This document shows, piece after piece, positions 7,401-13,909 of a stretch of DNA of 20,897 nucleotides. Below the pieces are notes generated by a model that was not told where the DNA came from, ran no database searches, and saw only the letters and a list, made by a program, of their open reading frames with translations. Source of the DNA: JBQTHI01 sp052390035. Its GTDB lineage: Bacteria; Actinomycetota; Acidimicrobiia; Spongiisociales; ZC4RG35. The number at the start of each line of letters is the position of its first letter. The first letter of the stretch is position 1. A program made the position numbers and the translations under genes. The stretch is from NCBI GenBank assembly GCA_052390035.1, contig JBQTHI010000083.1, positions 1-20,897 on the forward strand, in the 5' to 3' direction.

Positions 7401-8774
7401 CTAGTGCAAACTGCGCCCGGAGGCGGCTAACAAGGTTTCTCCGACTCCTTCGGACAAAGTGGGATGGGCATGGATGAAGGCGGCCGCCTCCGACGGGTAG
7501 GCCTCCCAACCCACCGAATACATCAACTCGTGGATCAACTCTCCGGCCTGGGGGCCCACGATCGAAGCACCGAGGATGGCGCCACCCTTCTGGGCTACTA
7601 CCTTCACCCTCCCTCGGTTTTGCCCAACAATTATCGCTCGGCCCACCCCGCCCATGCTGTGATTGTGTACTTCGACATCGAACCCGGCCTCCCTTGCCTG
7701 GGCTTCGGTTAGACCCACTTCGGCGAACTCGGGATGGGTATAGGTCACCCGCGGTATCGCCAGATAGTTGACCGGCGCCGACCGCCCGGTGGCGATGTGA
7801 GTCATGGCGGCGATTGCTTCGGCGAACCCGACGTGAGCCAATTGGAGGGTTCCCGCCACAACATCACCTACGGCATAGACGCCATCGGCCCCGGTCATCA
7901 TGGTCTCCAGGTCGACCTTGATGAAGCCTCGTTCGGTTGCGATCCCGTCTGCGGTCTCGAGGCCAATGTCTTCGGTTCGGGGACCACGCCCCACCGCCAC
8001 CAGCACCACGTCGACTTCGGCCGAATCTCCGGCGAACGGCACCACTATCGAGGATGGGCCGAAGCGGGGGGCTTCAACTGACTTGCCAATGTGGAATTTG
8101 ACGCCACGGCGGGTCATCTCCCGCTCCAGGACCTTGACGGTGGCCTCGTCAGCCCCGGGAATGATCTGGGGCAGCAGCTCGATGACGTGGACCTCGCTGC
8201 CGACATCAGCGAGCAGCGAAGCGAACTCACAACCGATCACTCCTCCGCCGATGATCGCCACCCGTTCGGGCCGTTTCGGCCAGTCGAGGGCGTGGTCTGA
8301 GGTCACGATCCGATCCCCATCGATCTCATAGCCGGGGATGGTTCTGGCGTAGCTACCGGGAGCGAGGATCACATTGCGGCCTTCGAGCCGGGTCTGGCCG
8401 TCGGCCCCGTCGACGATCACGACCTTCGGCCCGTCGAGCCGTCCCCGTCCGAGGAAAACGTCAACCTTTCGCTGTTTAAGCAACAGCTCCACGCCCCGTA
8501 CCAGGCCTTCGACGGTCTGATGCTTCTTGGCGAGGGCCGCCTGCCAGTCAAGCTCCGGCTCACTGACGATGACACCAAAGTCAGAGGCTTGGCGAACTGT
8601 GGTGTAGACCTCGGCGATCTGCAACCACTGTTTCGCCGGAATACACCCACGGATTAGACAGGTGCCGCCGGGCCTTTCATCGGAAACCAGGGCCACCGAC
8701 AGCCCGAAATGGTGCGCATAGAGAGCCGCCGCATATCCGCCCGGACCACCGCCCAATACAACTATGTCGTGCAA
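7401..8774 (-). CDS. lpd: Dihydrolipoamide dehydrogenase (E3)
   Basis: This 457-residue FAD flavoprotein reoxidises the dihydrolipoyl arm of E2 and passes electrons to NAD. The N-terminal FAD-binding motif GGGPGG lies at 8-13. The redox-active disulfide is C39/C44 in GGTCLIRGCIPAK, the second Rossmann motif is IIGGGVIGCEFA, and the C-terminal HPTLSE supplies the catalytic H437 and E442 pair. Length and motifs are normal. The start is TTG at 8774, supported by the strong site GAGGAGA (8779-8785) just upstream. It is the first gene of the minus-strand operon lpd, E2, lipB-lipA, M24 peptidase, so the operon makes E2, E3 and the lipoylation enzymes together. Confidence 0.95.
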   Translation of the reverse strand: MHDIVVLGGGPGGYAAALYAHHFGLSVALVSDERPGGTCLIRGCIPAKQWLQIAEVYTTVRQASDFGVIVSEPELDWQAALAKKHQTVEGLVRGVELLLKQRKVDVFLGRGRLDGPKVVIVDGADGQTRLEGRNVILAPGSYARTIPGYEIDGDRIVTSDHALDWPKRPERVAIIGGGVIGCEFASLLADVGSEVHVIELLPQIIPGADEATVKVLEREMTRRGVKFHIGKSVEAPRFGPSSIVVPFAGDSAEVDVVLVAVGRGPRTEDIGLETADGIATERGFIKVDLETMMTGADGVYAVGDVVAGTLQLAHVGFAEAIAAMTHIATGRSAPVNYLAIPRVTYTHPEFAEVGLTEAQAREAGFDVEVHNHSMGGVGRAIIVGQNRGRVKVVAQKGGAILGASIVGPQAGELIHELMYSVGWEAYPSEAAAFIHAHPTLSEGVGETLLAASGRSLH

Positions 8775-8812
8775 TGGATCTCCTCGTATGGCAGTTGAAG
8801 ACCGTCCGGTCG

Positions 8813-8818
8813 AGCCTA
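8813..8818 (-). promoter_or_regulatory. Candidate -10 box TAGGCT for the lipoyl operon
   Basis: TAGGCT on the minus strand lies 39 bases before the lpd TTG, with the GAGGAGA ribosome site in between. It is the only TANNNT box seen in that stretch. No -35 hexamer is clear, so this is a placement guess. Confidence 0.35.
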
Positions 8819-8831
8819 GTGGGGGCTCCTG

Positions 8832-8837
8832 TAGCCT
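8832..8837 (+). promoter_or_regulatory. -10 box TAGCCT for a leaderless small ORF
   Basis: TAGCCT is followed by six bases and then GTG at 8844, the same spacing seen for the permease at 497. This predicts a transcript starting at the GTG. It lies back to back with the lpd promoter region. Confidence 0.4.
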
Positions 8838-8843
8838 CGTTGG

Positions 8844-8936
8844 GTGCCCACCCGCTGGTTGCTGATCGCCTCAGCGATTACCGCCGTGGTGATCGTCGTC
8901 GCCGCCGTCATCTGGCTCGGAGCATTGCTCGGCTAA
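8844..8936 (+). CDS. Possible 30-residue membrane peptide
   Basis: GTG at 8844 opens a 30-codon frame ending in TAA at 8936. It predicts a short polar start (MPTRW) followed by one strongly hydrophobic helix of about 22 residues (ITAVVIVVAAVIWLGALL) and a terminal glycine. A TAGCCT box six bases upstream of the GTG suggests leaderless translation. It sits in the 304-base gap between lpd and the propeller-protein gene. I do not recognise a family. It could be a regulatory or stabilising membrane microprotein, or a chance frame in GC-rich DNA. A longer frame overlapping it (8774-9079) looks like non-coding sequence. Confidence 0.45.
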   Translation: MPTRWLLIASAITAVVIVVAAVIWLGALLG

Positions 8937-8975
8937 CCGTCAGAACTAGTCCGCACGACCCACTCAGAAAGGCTT

Positions 8976-9002
8976 TTGACGCCGGTTACCTTCCAGTAGT
9001 GT
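8976..9002 (+). promoter_or_regulatory. Candidate promoter of the PKD/propeller gene
   Basis: TTGACG (8976-8981) and TAGTGT (8997-9002) are separated by 15 bases, shorter than the ideal 17. Transcription would start near 9009 and give a leader of about 70 bases containing two hairpins before the ATG at 9079. Confidence 0.35.
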
Positions 9003-9022
9003 TCTCTCCGACAAGGGAGGTC

Positions 9023-9063
9023 GTGGCCTCAAAGGGGCCACAGGGCTTCGTCGTACCCGACGA
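9023..9063 (+). promoter_or_regulatory. Two consecutive hairpins in the leader of the PKD/propeller gene
   Basis: GTGGCC (9023-9028) pairs with GGCCAC (9036-9041) over a seven-base loop. Then TCGTCG (9048-9053) pairs with CGACGA (9058-9063) around the loop TACC. Both stems are perfect and end 15 bases before the ATG, just ahead of the GAGGGTG ribosome site. They could tune translation or mRNA stability. No known riboswitch consensus was recognised. Confidence 0.4.
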
Positions 9064-9078
9064 GAAGAGGGTGGGCTG

Positions 9079-12000
9079 ATGTTGTTTGTCTCTGGGCAAG
9101 GCCGTCATTTGACGCGTAAGCGACGCGATCGTCGTGCTTCCAATATCATCGCTGTAGCAGTCGTTCTGATCGCAGCCCCCATCCCAGCCGCTTTGGCGAT
9201 CAAAGACCAGCCCTTCCGCGCCTTTGAGGTCAGACGGACCTACTCATCGGACATGGGAGTCGGTGCGCCGGTCGGTGTTGCCTACCGGGGTGTTTCCGAC
9301 ACCCTGGTGGTGGTCGACGGTTCGGGCCAAGCCGTGCAGACCACCCGAGCCGGGGAAGCGGTTGGCGCCGCCGTGACGGTGGCAGGCGACGGGGTAACGC
9401 TCACGGTCGATGGCGCCGGGAACATCGCTACCGCCGATGGGGCCGCCGGCGCCGCCTTCGATGCTGTCAACGGCAACATTCTGCGCCTGGAAGGGACCGA
9501 ACTCGTCAACCGCGGTACCGGTGAACGAATCTCCCTCGGCAACGGCAACCAGCCCTACCGCGGCATGGCAATCGATGCGGCCTCGGGACTCATCTATGTC
9601 GGGTCTCCCTCCGGCAAGAAGGTCCACGTTTTCGACCGGTCGGGTGCCGAGGTGGAGACGATCGACCTCGCCGGTGTGGAGCTCGCCGACCAGCAGGGCT
9701 TCGCGGTCGCACCGAGCGCCGACCCCACCGACGACCCCACCGTCCAGCGCCTCTACATCGCCGACGGTTCGGGGGCTTTGGTCGAGGTGGCCATCGCGCC
9801 AGAACCCATAACCGCCCTCGCCGCCACCACATCGACCGCCAGCCTGGTGGGAGCGCCGATCAACACCTGGCAGTGGAGTCCGCCATCACCAGACCCTTCC
9901 GGGGTGGTGTGGATGCCCTCACAAAACCGGCTGCTGGTGTCCGATTCGGAGGTCGAAGAGCAGACCGGCGCCGGTTTCCATGGGTTCAACCTCTGGTACT
10001 TCCAGCCCCAGACATCGGTCGACACGACCGCCGGTGACACCACCTCTTTCAACAATGAACCCACCGGAGTCGGATACGACCCGGCCGGCAACCGCCTGTT
10101 CATTACAAATGACAACAGCGGCGGAAGGGTGTGGGTGATCAGTCTCGGGACCAATGGAACCTTCGACCTCACCGATCCCCGCTACTCCTTTCCCACCAAC
10201 AACTTTCCGCTGGCGGTCGACGCCGAAGACGTCACCTTCCATCAGGGCAACGGGCGTCTCTACATCATGGACGGTGTGGGTCGCGAGGTGTGGGAAGTCG
10301 ACCCCGGCGGGAACGGGATCTTCGAGGGTGCCGCCGGCGATGACACCATCATCCACTTCGACGTGCAACTGTTCGGCGCCAGCGATCCCGAGGGCATCGC
10401 CTACTCGCCCGACAGCGGCCGCCTGCTCGTGGTCGACGACCCCTCCGCTTCGGTTTACGAACTAGAAACCAACGGGACACTGATCCATCAGATCGACATT
10501 TCCGCATCAGGTGGAACACGCATCGCCGGCATAAGCCTGGGGCCGGCGCGCGACGGGTCGGGGGCCACCCGTATGTACATCGTCGATCGCAAGGTCGACA
10601 ACGGCGCCAATCCCAACGAGAACGACGGCCTTATGTACGAGATGACCGCGCCCCTCGCACCTTCCGGCAATCAACCGCCCATCGCCAACGCCGGTCCGGA
10701 TCAGCCGTTTTCCTCTGGTACTTACCCAGCCACTGCCAATCTTGACGGCACCGCCAGCACCGACGATGCACCCGGCATCACTTACCTCTGGGCAAAGGTG
10801 AGTGGTCCTGCGGCCACGATCACCAACCCGACCCAGGCGGCCACCACCGTGAGCCTGTCCCAAACGGGGGCTTACACGTTTTCACTGACGGTCACCGACG
10901 TTGAAAATCTCACCGATACCGACGAAATGATCATCACGGCATCGGGGCCGGGTGGACCCTTCAACTGGGACGGGGCCATCGCCACCAGCTCCGACGACGC
11001 CGAAGAGTTGGGCACCGGTGGCATGCGACTAGCCAACTCCGACCTCGAGTTGGTGGAGAAGCTGGGCGACGTGCAGACGGTCGGGTTCCGATTCTCCAAC
11101 GTCCAGCTCCCGGCCAACGCCTCGATCCAGTCCGCCACCCTCCAGTTCTCCGCCAACGGAGTGTCGACCGGTCCGGTCAGTCTTACCATCCAGACCGACG
11201 CGTCGAACAATGCCGCTCCGTTCGTCGCCCAGACCAACAACATCTCCAACAGGCCACGGGGAAATGCCTCGGTGCTGTGGTCTCCACCCGACTGGGACCT
11301 CAACGATGAGACCGGTCCGGACCAGGCGGTCAACGTCACCTCGTTGGTGCAGGAGGTTGTTCAGCGCAGCGGCTGGACCGGCGGAAACGCCCTCGCCTTC
11401 ATCTTCACCGGGAGCGGCACCCGGGTGGCCAACGCCATAGATGGAGGTTTCGCCACCCAACTGCACGTGGTTTACAGCACCGGTGGCCCGCCCCCCAACC
11501 AACCACCGGTGGCCAACGCCGGTTCTGACCAACAGGTAACGATGCCGCTCCCCGCCACCGCCACCCTGAACGGCTCAGGCAGCTCAGACGACTCACCGCC
11601 CCTCGCCTCCTACGCCTGGAGTCAGATCGGCGGACCGCAAACAGCCACGATCAATAGCCCGTCAACTGTCCAAACCGATGTTGGCCTGCCGGCCTTTGGC
11701 GCTTATACGTTCCGGCTGACGGTCACCGATGGTGGTGGCCTCACAGACACCGACGACGTGGTGATCGCGGCCAACGATCCGAGCGCGCCGACCACGATCG
11801 AGGTACCGGTGGCGGCCGGCGCCGACGACGTTGAGGAGAAGCCCACCGGTCGAATGGTGCTCGGCAATGGTGACCTCGACATGGTCCTCGATGGAACAAC
11901 CACCATGATCGTCGGCCTGCGGTTCACCGGGATCAACCTCCCGGCTGGGGCGACCATCACTAACGCCTACATCCAATTCCGGGCCGATGAGACTCAGACT

Positions 12001-12321
12001 GCTCTGGACACCAACCTTCGGATCGAGGGCCACGATGTCGCCAACGCCCCGGCCTTCACGACGGTCAAGTTCAACCTGAGCACACGAGATCGAACCGAAA
12101 CCTGGGTCGCCTGGACACCGGCGGCGTGGACGGCCAACGTGGCTGGGGACGCCCAGAAAACACCGGACCTGACCGGGATCATCTCCGAGTTGATCTCCAA
12201 TGGCTGGGACCCCACCGAGGCGATGGTCTTCATTGTCTCAGGCTCCGGAAAGCGAACCGCCGACCCATTCGAGGGTGGTTTCGCACCGCGGCTCGTCATC
12301 ACCTACACGCCTGCGCCTTGA
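9079..12321 (+). CDS. Exported beta-propeller protein with duplicated PKD plus beta-sandwich modules
   Basis: This 1080-residue protein begins with a basic segment and a hydrophobic helix ending near residue 41 (AALAIK), an export signal. Residues about 52-525 look like a YVTN/NHL-type beta-propeller, with repeated blades such as GVGYDPAGNRLFITND and GIAYSPDSGRLLVVDD. Two copies of one module follow: PKD-like domain (532-622) plus beta-sandwich (629-800), then PKD (807-897) plus sandwich (906-1077). The PKD copies share NQPP[IV]ANAG and AYTF.LTVTD. The sandwich copies share a DDVEE/DDAEE start, a V.[LF]RF stretch and GSG.R near the end. Such proteins usually sit outside the cell and bind partners or glycans; no enzymatic motif was recognised. 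There is no LPxTG, no C-terminal helix and no PEP-type sorting tail, so it is probably released or held by binding. A GAGGGTG site precedes the ATG. Confidence 0.8.
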   Translation: MLFVSGQGRHLTRKRRDRRASNIIAVAVVLIAAPIPAALAIKDQPFRAFEVRRTYSSDMGVGAPVGVAYRGVSDTLVVVDGSGQAVQTTRAGEAVGAAVTVAGDGVTLTVDGAGNIATADGAAGAAFDAVNGNILRLEGTELVNRGTGERISLGNGNQPYRGMAIDAASGLIYVGSPSGKKVHVFDRSGAEVETIDLAGVELADQQGFAVAPSADPTDDPTVQRLYIADGSGALVEVAIAPEPITALAATTSTASLVGAPINTWQWSPPSPDPSGVVWMPSQNRLLVSDSEVEEQTGAGFHGFNLWYFQPQTSVDTTAGDTTSFNNEPTGVGYDPAGNRLFITNDNSGGRVWVISLGTNGTFDLTDPRYSFPTNNFPLAVDAEDVTFHQGNGRLYIMDGVGREVWEVDPGGNGIFEGAAGDDTIIHFDVQLFGASDPEGIAYSPDSGRLLVVDDPSASVYELETNGTLIHQIDISASGGTRIAGISLGPARDGSGATRMYIVDRKVDNGANPNENDGLMYEMTAPLAPSGNQPPIANAGPDQPFSSGTYPATANLDGTASTDDAPGITYLWAKVSGPAATITNPTQAATTVSLSQTGAYTFSLTVTDVENLTDTDEMIITASGPGGPFNWDGAIATSSDDAEELGTGGMRLANSDLELVEKLGDVQTVGFRFSNVQLPANASIQSATLQFSANGVSTGPVSLTIQTDASNNAAPFVAQTNNISNRPRGNASVLWSPPDWDLNDETGPDQAVNVTSLVQEVVQRSGWTGGNALAFIFTGSGTRVANAIDGGFATQLHVVYSTGGPPPNQPPVANAGSDQQVTMPLPATATLNGSGSSDDSPPLASYAWSQIGGPQTATINSPSTVQTDVGLPAFGAYTFRLTVTDGGGLTDTDDVVIAANDPSAPTTIEVPVAAGADDVEEKPTGRMVLGNGDLDMVLDGTTTMIVGLRFTGINLPAGATITNAYIQFRADETQTALDTNLRIEGHDVANAPAFTTVKFNLSTRDRTETWVAWTPAAWTANVAGDAQKTPDLTGIISELISNGWDPTEAMVFIVSGSGKRTADPFEGGFAPRLVITYTPAP

Positions 12322-12326
12322 CCGGA

Positions 12327-12354
12327 GCGACCGCCGGCTTTACCCGGCGGTCGC
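12327..12354 (+). terminator. Strong hairpin after the PKD/propeller gene
   Basis: GCGACCGCCGG (12327-12337) pairs perfectly with CCGGCGGTCGC (12344-12354) across a six-base loop, starting five bases after the stop codon. The following sequence, TTCTGG, is not T-rich, so termination may depend on the stem itself or on Rho. Confidence 0.7.
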
Positions 12355-12362
12355 TTCTGGGG

Positions 12363-12368
12363 TAGGTT
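12363..12368 (+). promoter_or_regulatory. Candidate -10 box TAGGTT for the DUF1996 gene
   Basis: TAGGTT lies just after the upstream hairpin and about 30 bases before the chosen ATG at 12399. A start near 12375 would leave a short leader containing AAGGAG. No clear -35 was seen. Confidence 0.35.
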
Positions 12369-12398
12369 GGCCGGGGCGGCCACATGGAAGGAGAGTCC

Positions 12399-13694
12399 AT
12401 GCGACATCTCGAACGCCCCGAGCAAACTCCCCACGGTGCCCGTAGCTGGCTGGCGGCCGCCATTTTCGGCCTGGCCGCCTCCCTCCTGCCATCCACCATC
12501 GCCGGAGCGGCCGCCGGGGTCGGCTCTTTCCGGGTGGCCTGCGGCCCGGTTTCCCATTTCGGAACCTTTGACCCGATAGTCTTTCCCGGCCAAGAGCCGG
12601 CGGGACACCAGCACGAGTTCTATGGCTCGACGTCGACCGGACCGTCGTCCACTCCCTCATCACTCCTCGGCTCGGCAACCTTATGTTCTGACTCCGCTGA
12701 CTCCTCCGGGTATTGGCATCCCACGGTCTTCTTCGATGGCGTGCGAGCGCCAGCCCCCAAGGCCAGCATCTACTACACCCAGCGCACGACCAAGAAACCT
12801 TTGGGCGACATCCAGGTCTGGCCGGTTGGGCTTCGGGTCATCGCCGGCGACGCGCACGCCGCCACCCCCCAGGACCTCACCAAGGTCTGGTGGGACTGTG
12901 ATGGTGCGACGATGGATCATCAGGCGTCGGCCCCCACCTGTCCCACCGGCTCGCGTGGCCTGGAGGCGAATGTGCGGTTCCCCGACTGTTGGGATGGAGT
13001 CAACCTCGACTCTTCCGACCACAAGTCACACCTGTCGTATTCGGTCAACATCGATGGCACCTACCGATGTGACGCCGCCCATCCCGTCTCGCTCCCCTTC
13101 ATTCACATGATCTTCCGTTGGGACGGCCAATACCCGAACGGTGGCTCCGTATCCCTGTCGAATGGATCAAGTCTCGCCTTCCACGCCGATTTCATGAACG
13201 GATGGCAACAGGACCGGCTCGTGGCCCTGGTGGATGGCTGTATCAGGGCCTCGATCGAATGCGGAATGATCTCCGGCGGGACCAAACCGAGCGCGGTGGC
13301 ACCAACCACGGCAACCACGGTTCGGGTTCCCGCCCAGACCGGAACAACACTCCACGCGGCTCCAGCGGCCGCCGATCCCATCAGTGACTCGGCGACCGCC
13401 GAGGTGATCGGCCCAGTGCCGGACAACCCAGTACCGGACAACCCAGTGCCGAACAACCCAGTGCCGGACAACCCAGTGCCGGGCAACCCAGTATCAGGCA
13501 ACCCAGTATCAGGCAACTCGCCGACCATCAGCGGGCCCCCCCTCGCCGCCGGGCGAGGTCTGCCATGGCCGATTAGCCCCTTGGCCGGGATTGCCGTCGT
13601 ACTGGGTGCAGTGGTTCTCGGTTCGGGCATCTGGGGGCTGGGAAGTCTGGCTTATGACTTGCTACGAAGGGGCCGAGACACCCCAGTCGACTGA
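12399..13694 (+). CDS. DUF1996 protein with stalk repeats and C-terminal membrane anchor
   Basis: The 431-residue product has an N-terminal signal sequence (about 15-40, WLAAAIFGLAASLL). A DUF1996 domain (about 43-285) is recognised from SHFGTFDPIVFPGQ and the histidine-rich HQHEFYGS. A Ser/Thr/Pro/Ala-rich stalk (about 300-380) contains seven five-residue repeats (PVPDN type), then a membrane helix near 394-416 and a short basic tail (LLRRGRD). It should be a surface protein anchored in the cytoplasmic membrane with its domain outside. The function of DUF1996 is not established to my knowledge; the conserved histidines suggest, but do not prove, metal or ligand binding. ATG at 12399 is preferred to the in-frame ATG at 12384 because AAGGAG (12388-12393) sits at the right distance from it and overlaps the earlier codon's context. 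Confidence 0.82.
   Translation: MRHLERPEQTPHGARSWLAAAIFGLAASLLPSTIAGAAAGVGSFRVACGPVSHFGTFDPIVFPGQEPAGHQHEFYGSTSTGPSSTPSSLLGSATLCSDSADSSGYWHPTVFFDGVRAPAPKASIYYTQRTTKKPLGDIQVWPVGLRVIAGDAHAATPQDLTKVWWDCDGATMDHQASAPTCPTGSRGLEANVRFPDCWDGVNLDSSDHKSHLSYSVNIDGTYRCDAAHPVSLPFIHMIFRWDGQYPNGGSVSLSNGSSLAFHADFMNGWQQDRLVALVDGCIRASIECGMISGGTKPSAVAPTTATTVRVPAQTGTTLHAAPAAADPISDSATAEVIGPVPDNPVPDNPVPNNPVPDNPVPGNPVSGNPVSGNSPTISGPPLAAGRGLPWPISPLAGIAVVLGAVVLGSGIWGLGSLAYDLLRRGRDTPVD
13413..13517 (+). repeat. Seven tandem 15-base repeats encoding PVPDN-type units
   Basis: Seven consecutive in-frame 15-base units encode PVPDN, PVPDN, PVPNN, PVPDN, PVPGN, PVSGN and PVSGN. They lie in the stalk of the DUF1996 protein. 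Units near each other are most alike, as expected from slippage, and unit number may vary between strains. Confidence 0.92.
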
Positions 13695-13724
13695 CTGTCC
13701 GAGCGAACGACTGACCGAGCGATC
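13693..13724 (+). repeat. Adjacent 16-base direct repeats upstream of the glycan operon
   Basis: GACTGTCCGAGCGAAC (13693-13708) is followed at once by GACTGACCGAGCGATC (13709-13724), differing at two positions. The first copy overlaps the stop codon of the DUF1996 gene. They lie 30 bases upstream of a TTGACA hexamer and could be an operator for a regulator binding as tandem dimers. Confidence 0.5.
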
Positions 13725-13754
13725 GGGGGAGGCCGGACGAATCATTCTTTGCCC

Positions 13755-13788
13755 TTGACATCACCTAACGAAGGGCGGACACTATTGT
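13755..13788 (+). promoter_or_regulatory. Candidate promoter of the glycan operon
   Basis: A consensus TTGACA (13755-13760) and a TANNNT-type TATTGT (13783-13788) lie upstream of the operon, in a patch that is less GC-rich than its surroundings. The 22-base spacing is too long for a standard housekeeping promoter, so either one element is fortuitous or another -10 (for example around 13778-13785) is used. Confidence 0.4.
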
Positions 13789-13856
13789 TCGAAAAACGGG
13801 AGTGGAACGTCCGGTAAACGGGCGCCGGGCGACCACCATCGACCGACGTTCACTTG

Positions 13857-13909
13857 GTAATTGCCTGGGCGGCAATACGGGCGGGATTGTTAGGGAGGCA
13901 ATCAAGGTG
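13857..13909 (+). promoter_or_regulatory. Possible mutually exclusive leader hairpins controlling the glycan operon
   Basis: ATTGCC (13860-13865) can pair with either of two identical GGCAAT copies, at 13871-13876 or 13897-13902. The first pairing makes a local hairpin, extended to eight pairs with one bulged A (13857-13878). The second would cover part of the ribosome site GGGAGG (13893-13898) ahead of GTG 13907. This layout resembles a translational switch. No known riboswitch class was recognised. Confidence 0.4.

Noticed and set aside
9023..9063. Resemblance to a cyclic di-GMP (GEMM) riboswitch
   Set aside because: Only CACAGGGC matches; the GAAA-type tetraloop, receptor and second conserved strand are missing.
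8774..9079. 101-codon plus-strand frame between lpd and the propeller gene
   Set aside because: Arg-rich, low-complexity translation with no ribosome site; the shorter overlapping membrane peptide frame and the promoter elements explain the region better.
13413..13517. Possible CRISPR array
   Set aside because: The repeats are contiguous 15-base in-frame coding units without spacers.
13802..13906. Upstream in-frame GTG extension of the phosphoglycosyl transferase
   Set aside because: No Shine-Dalgarno sequence before GTG 13802, the extra 35 residues look non-coding, and a good site precedes GTG 13907.
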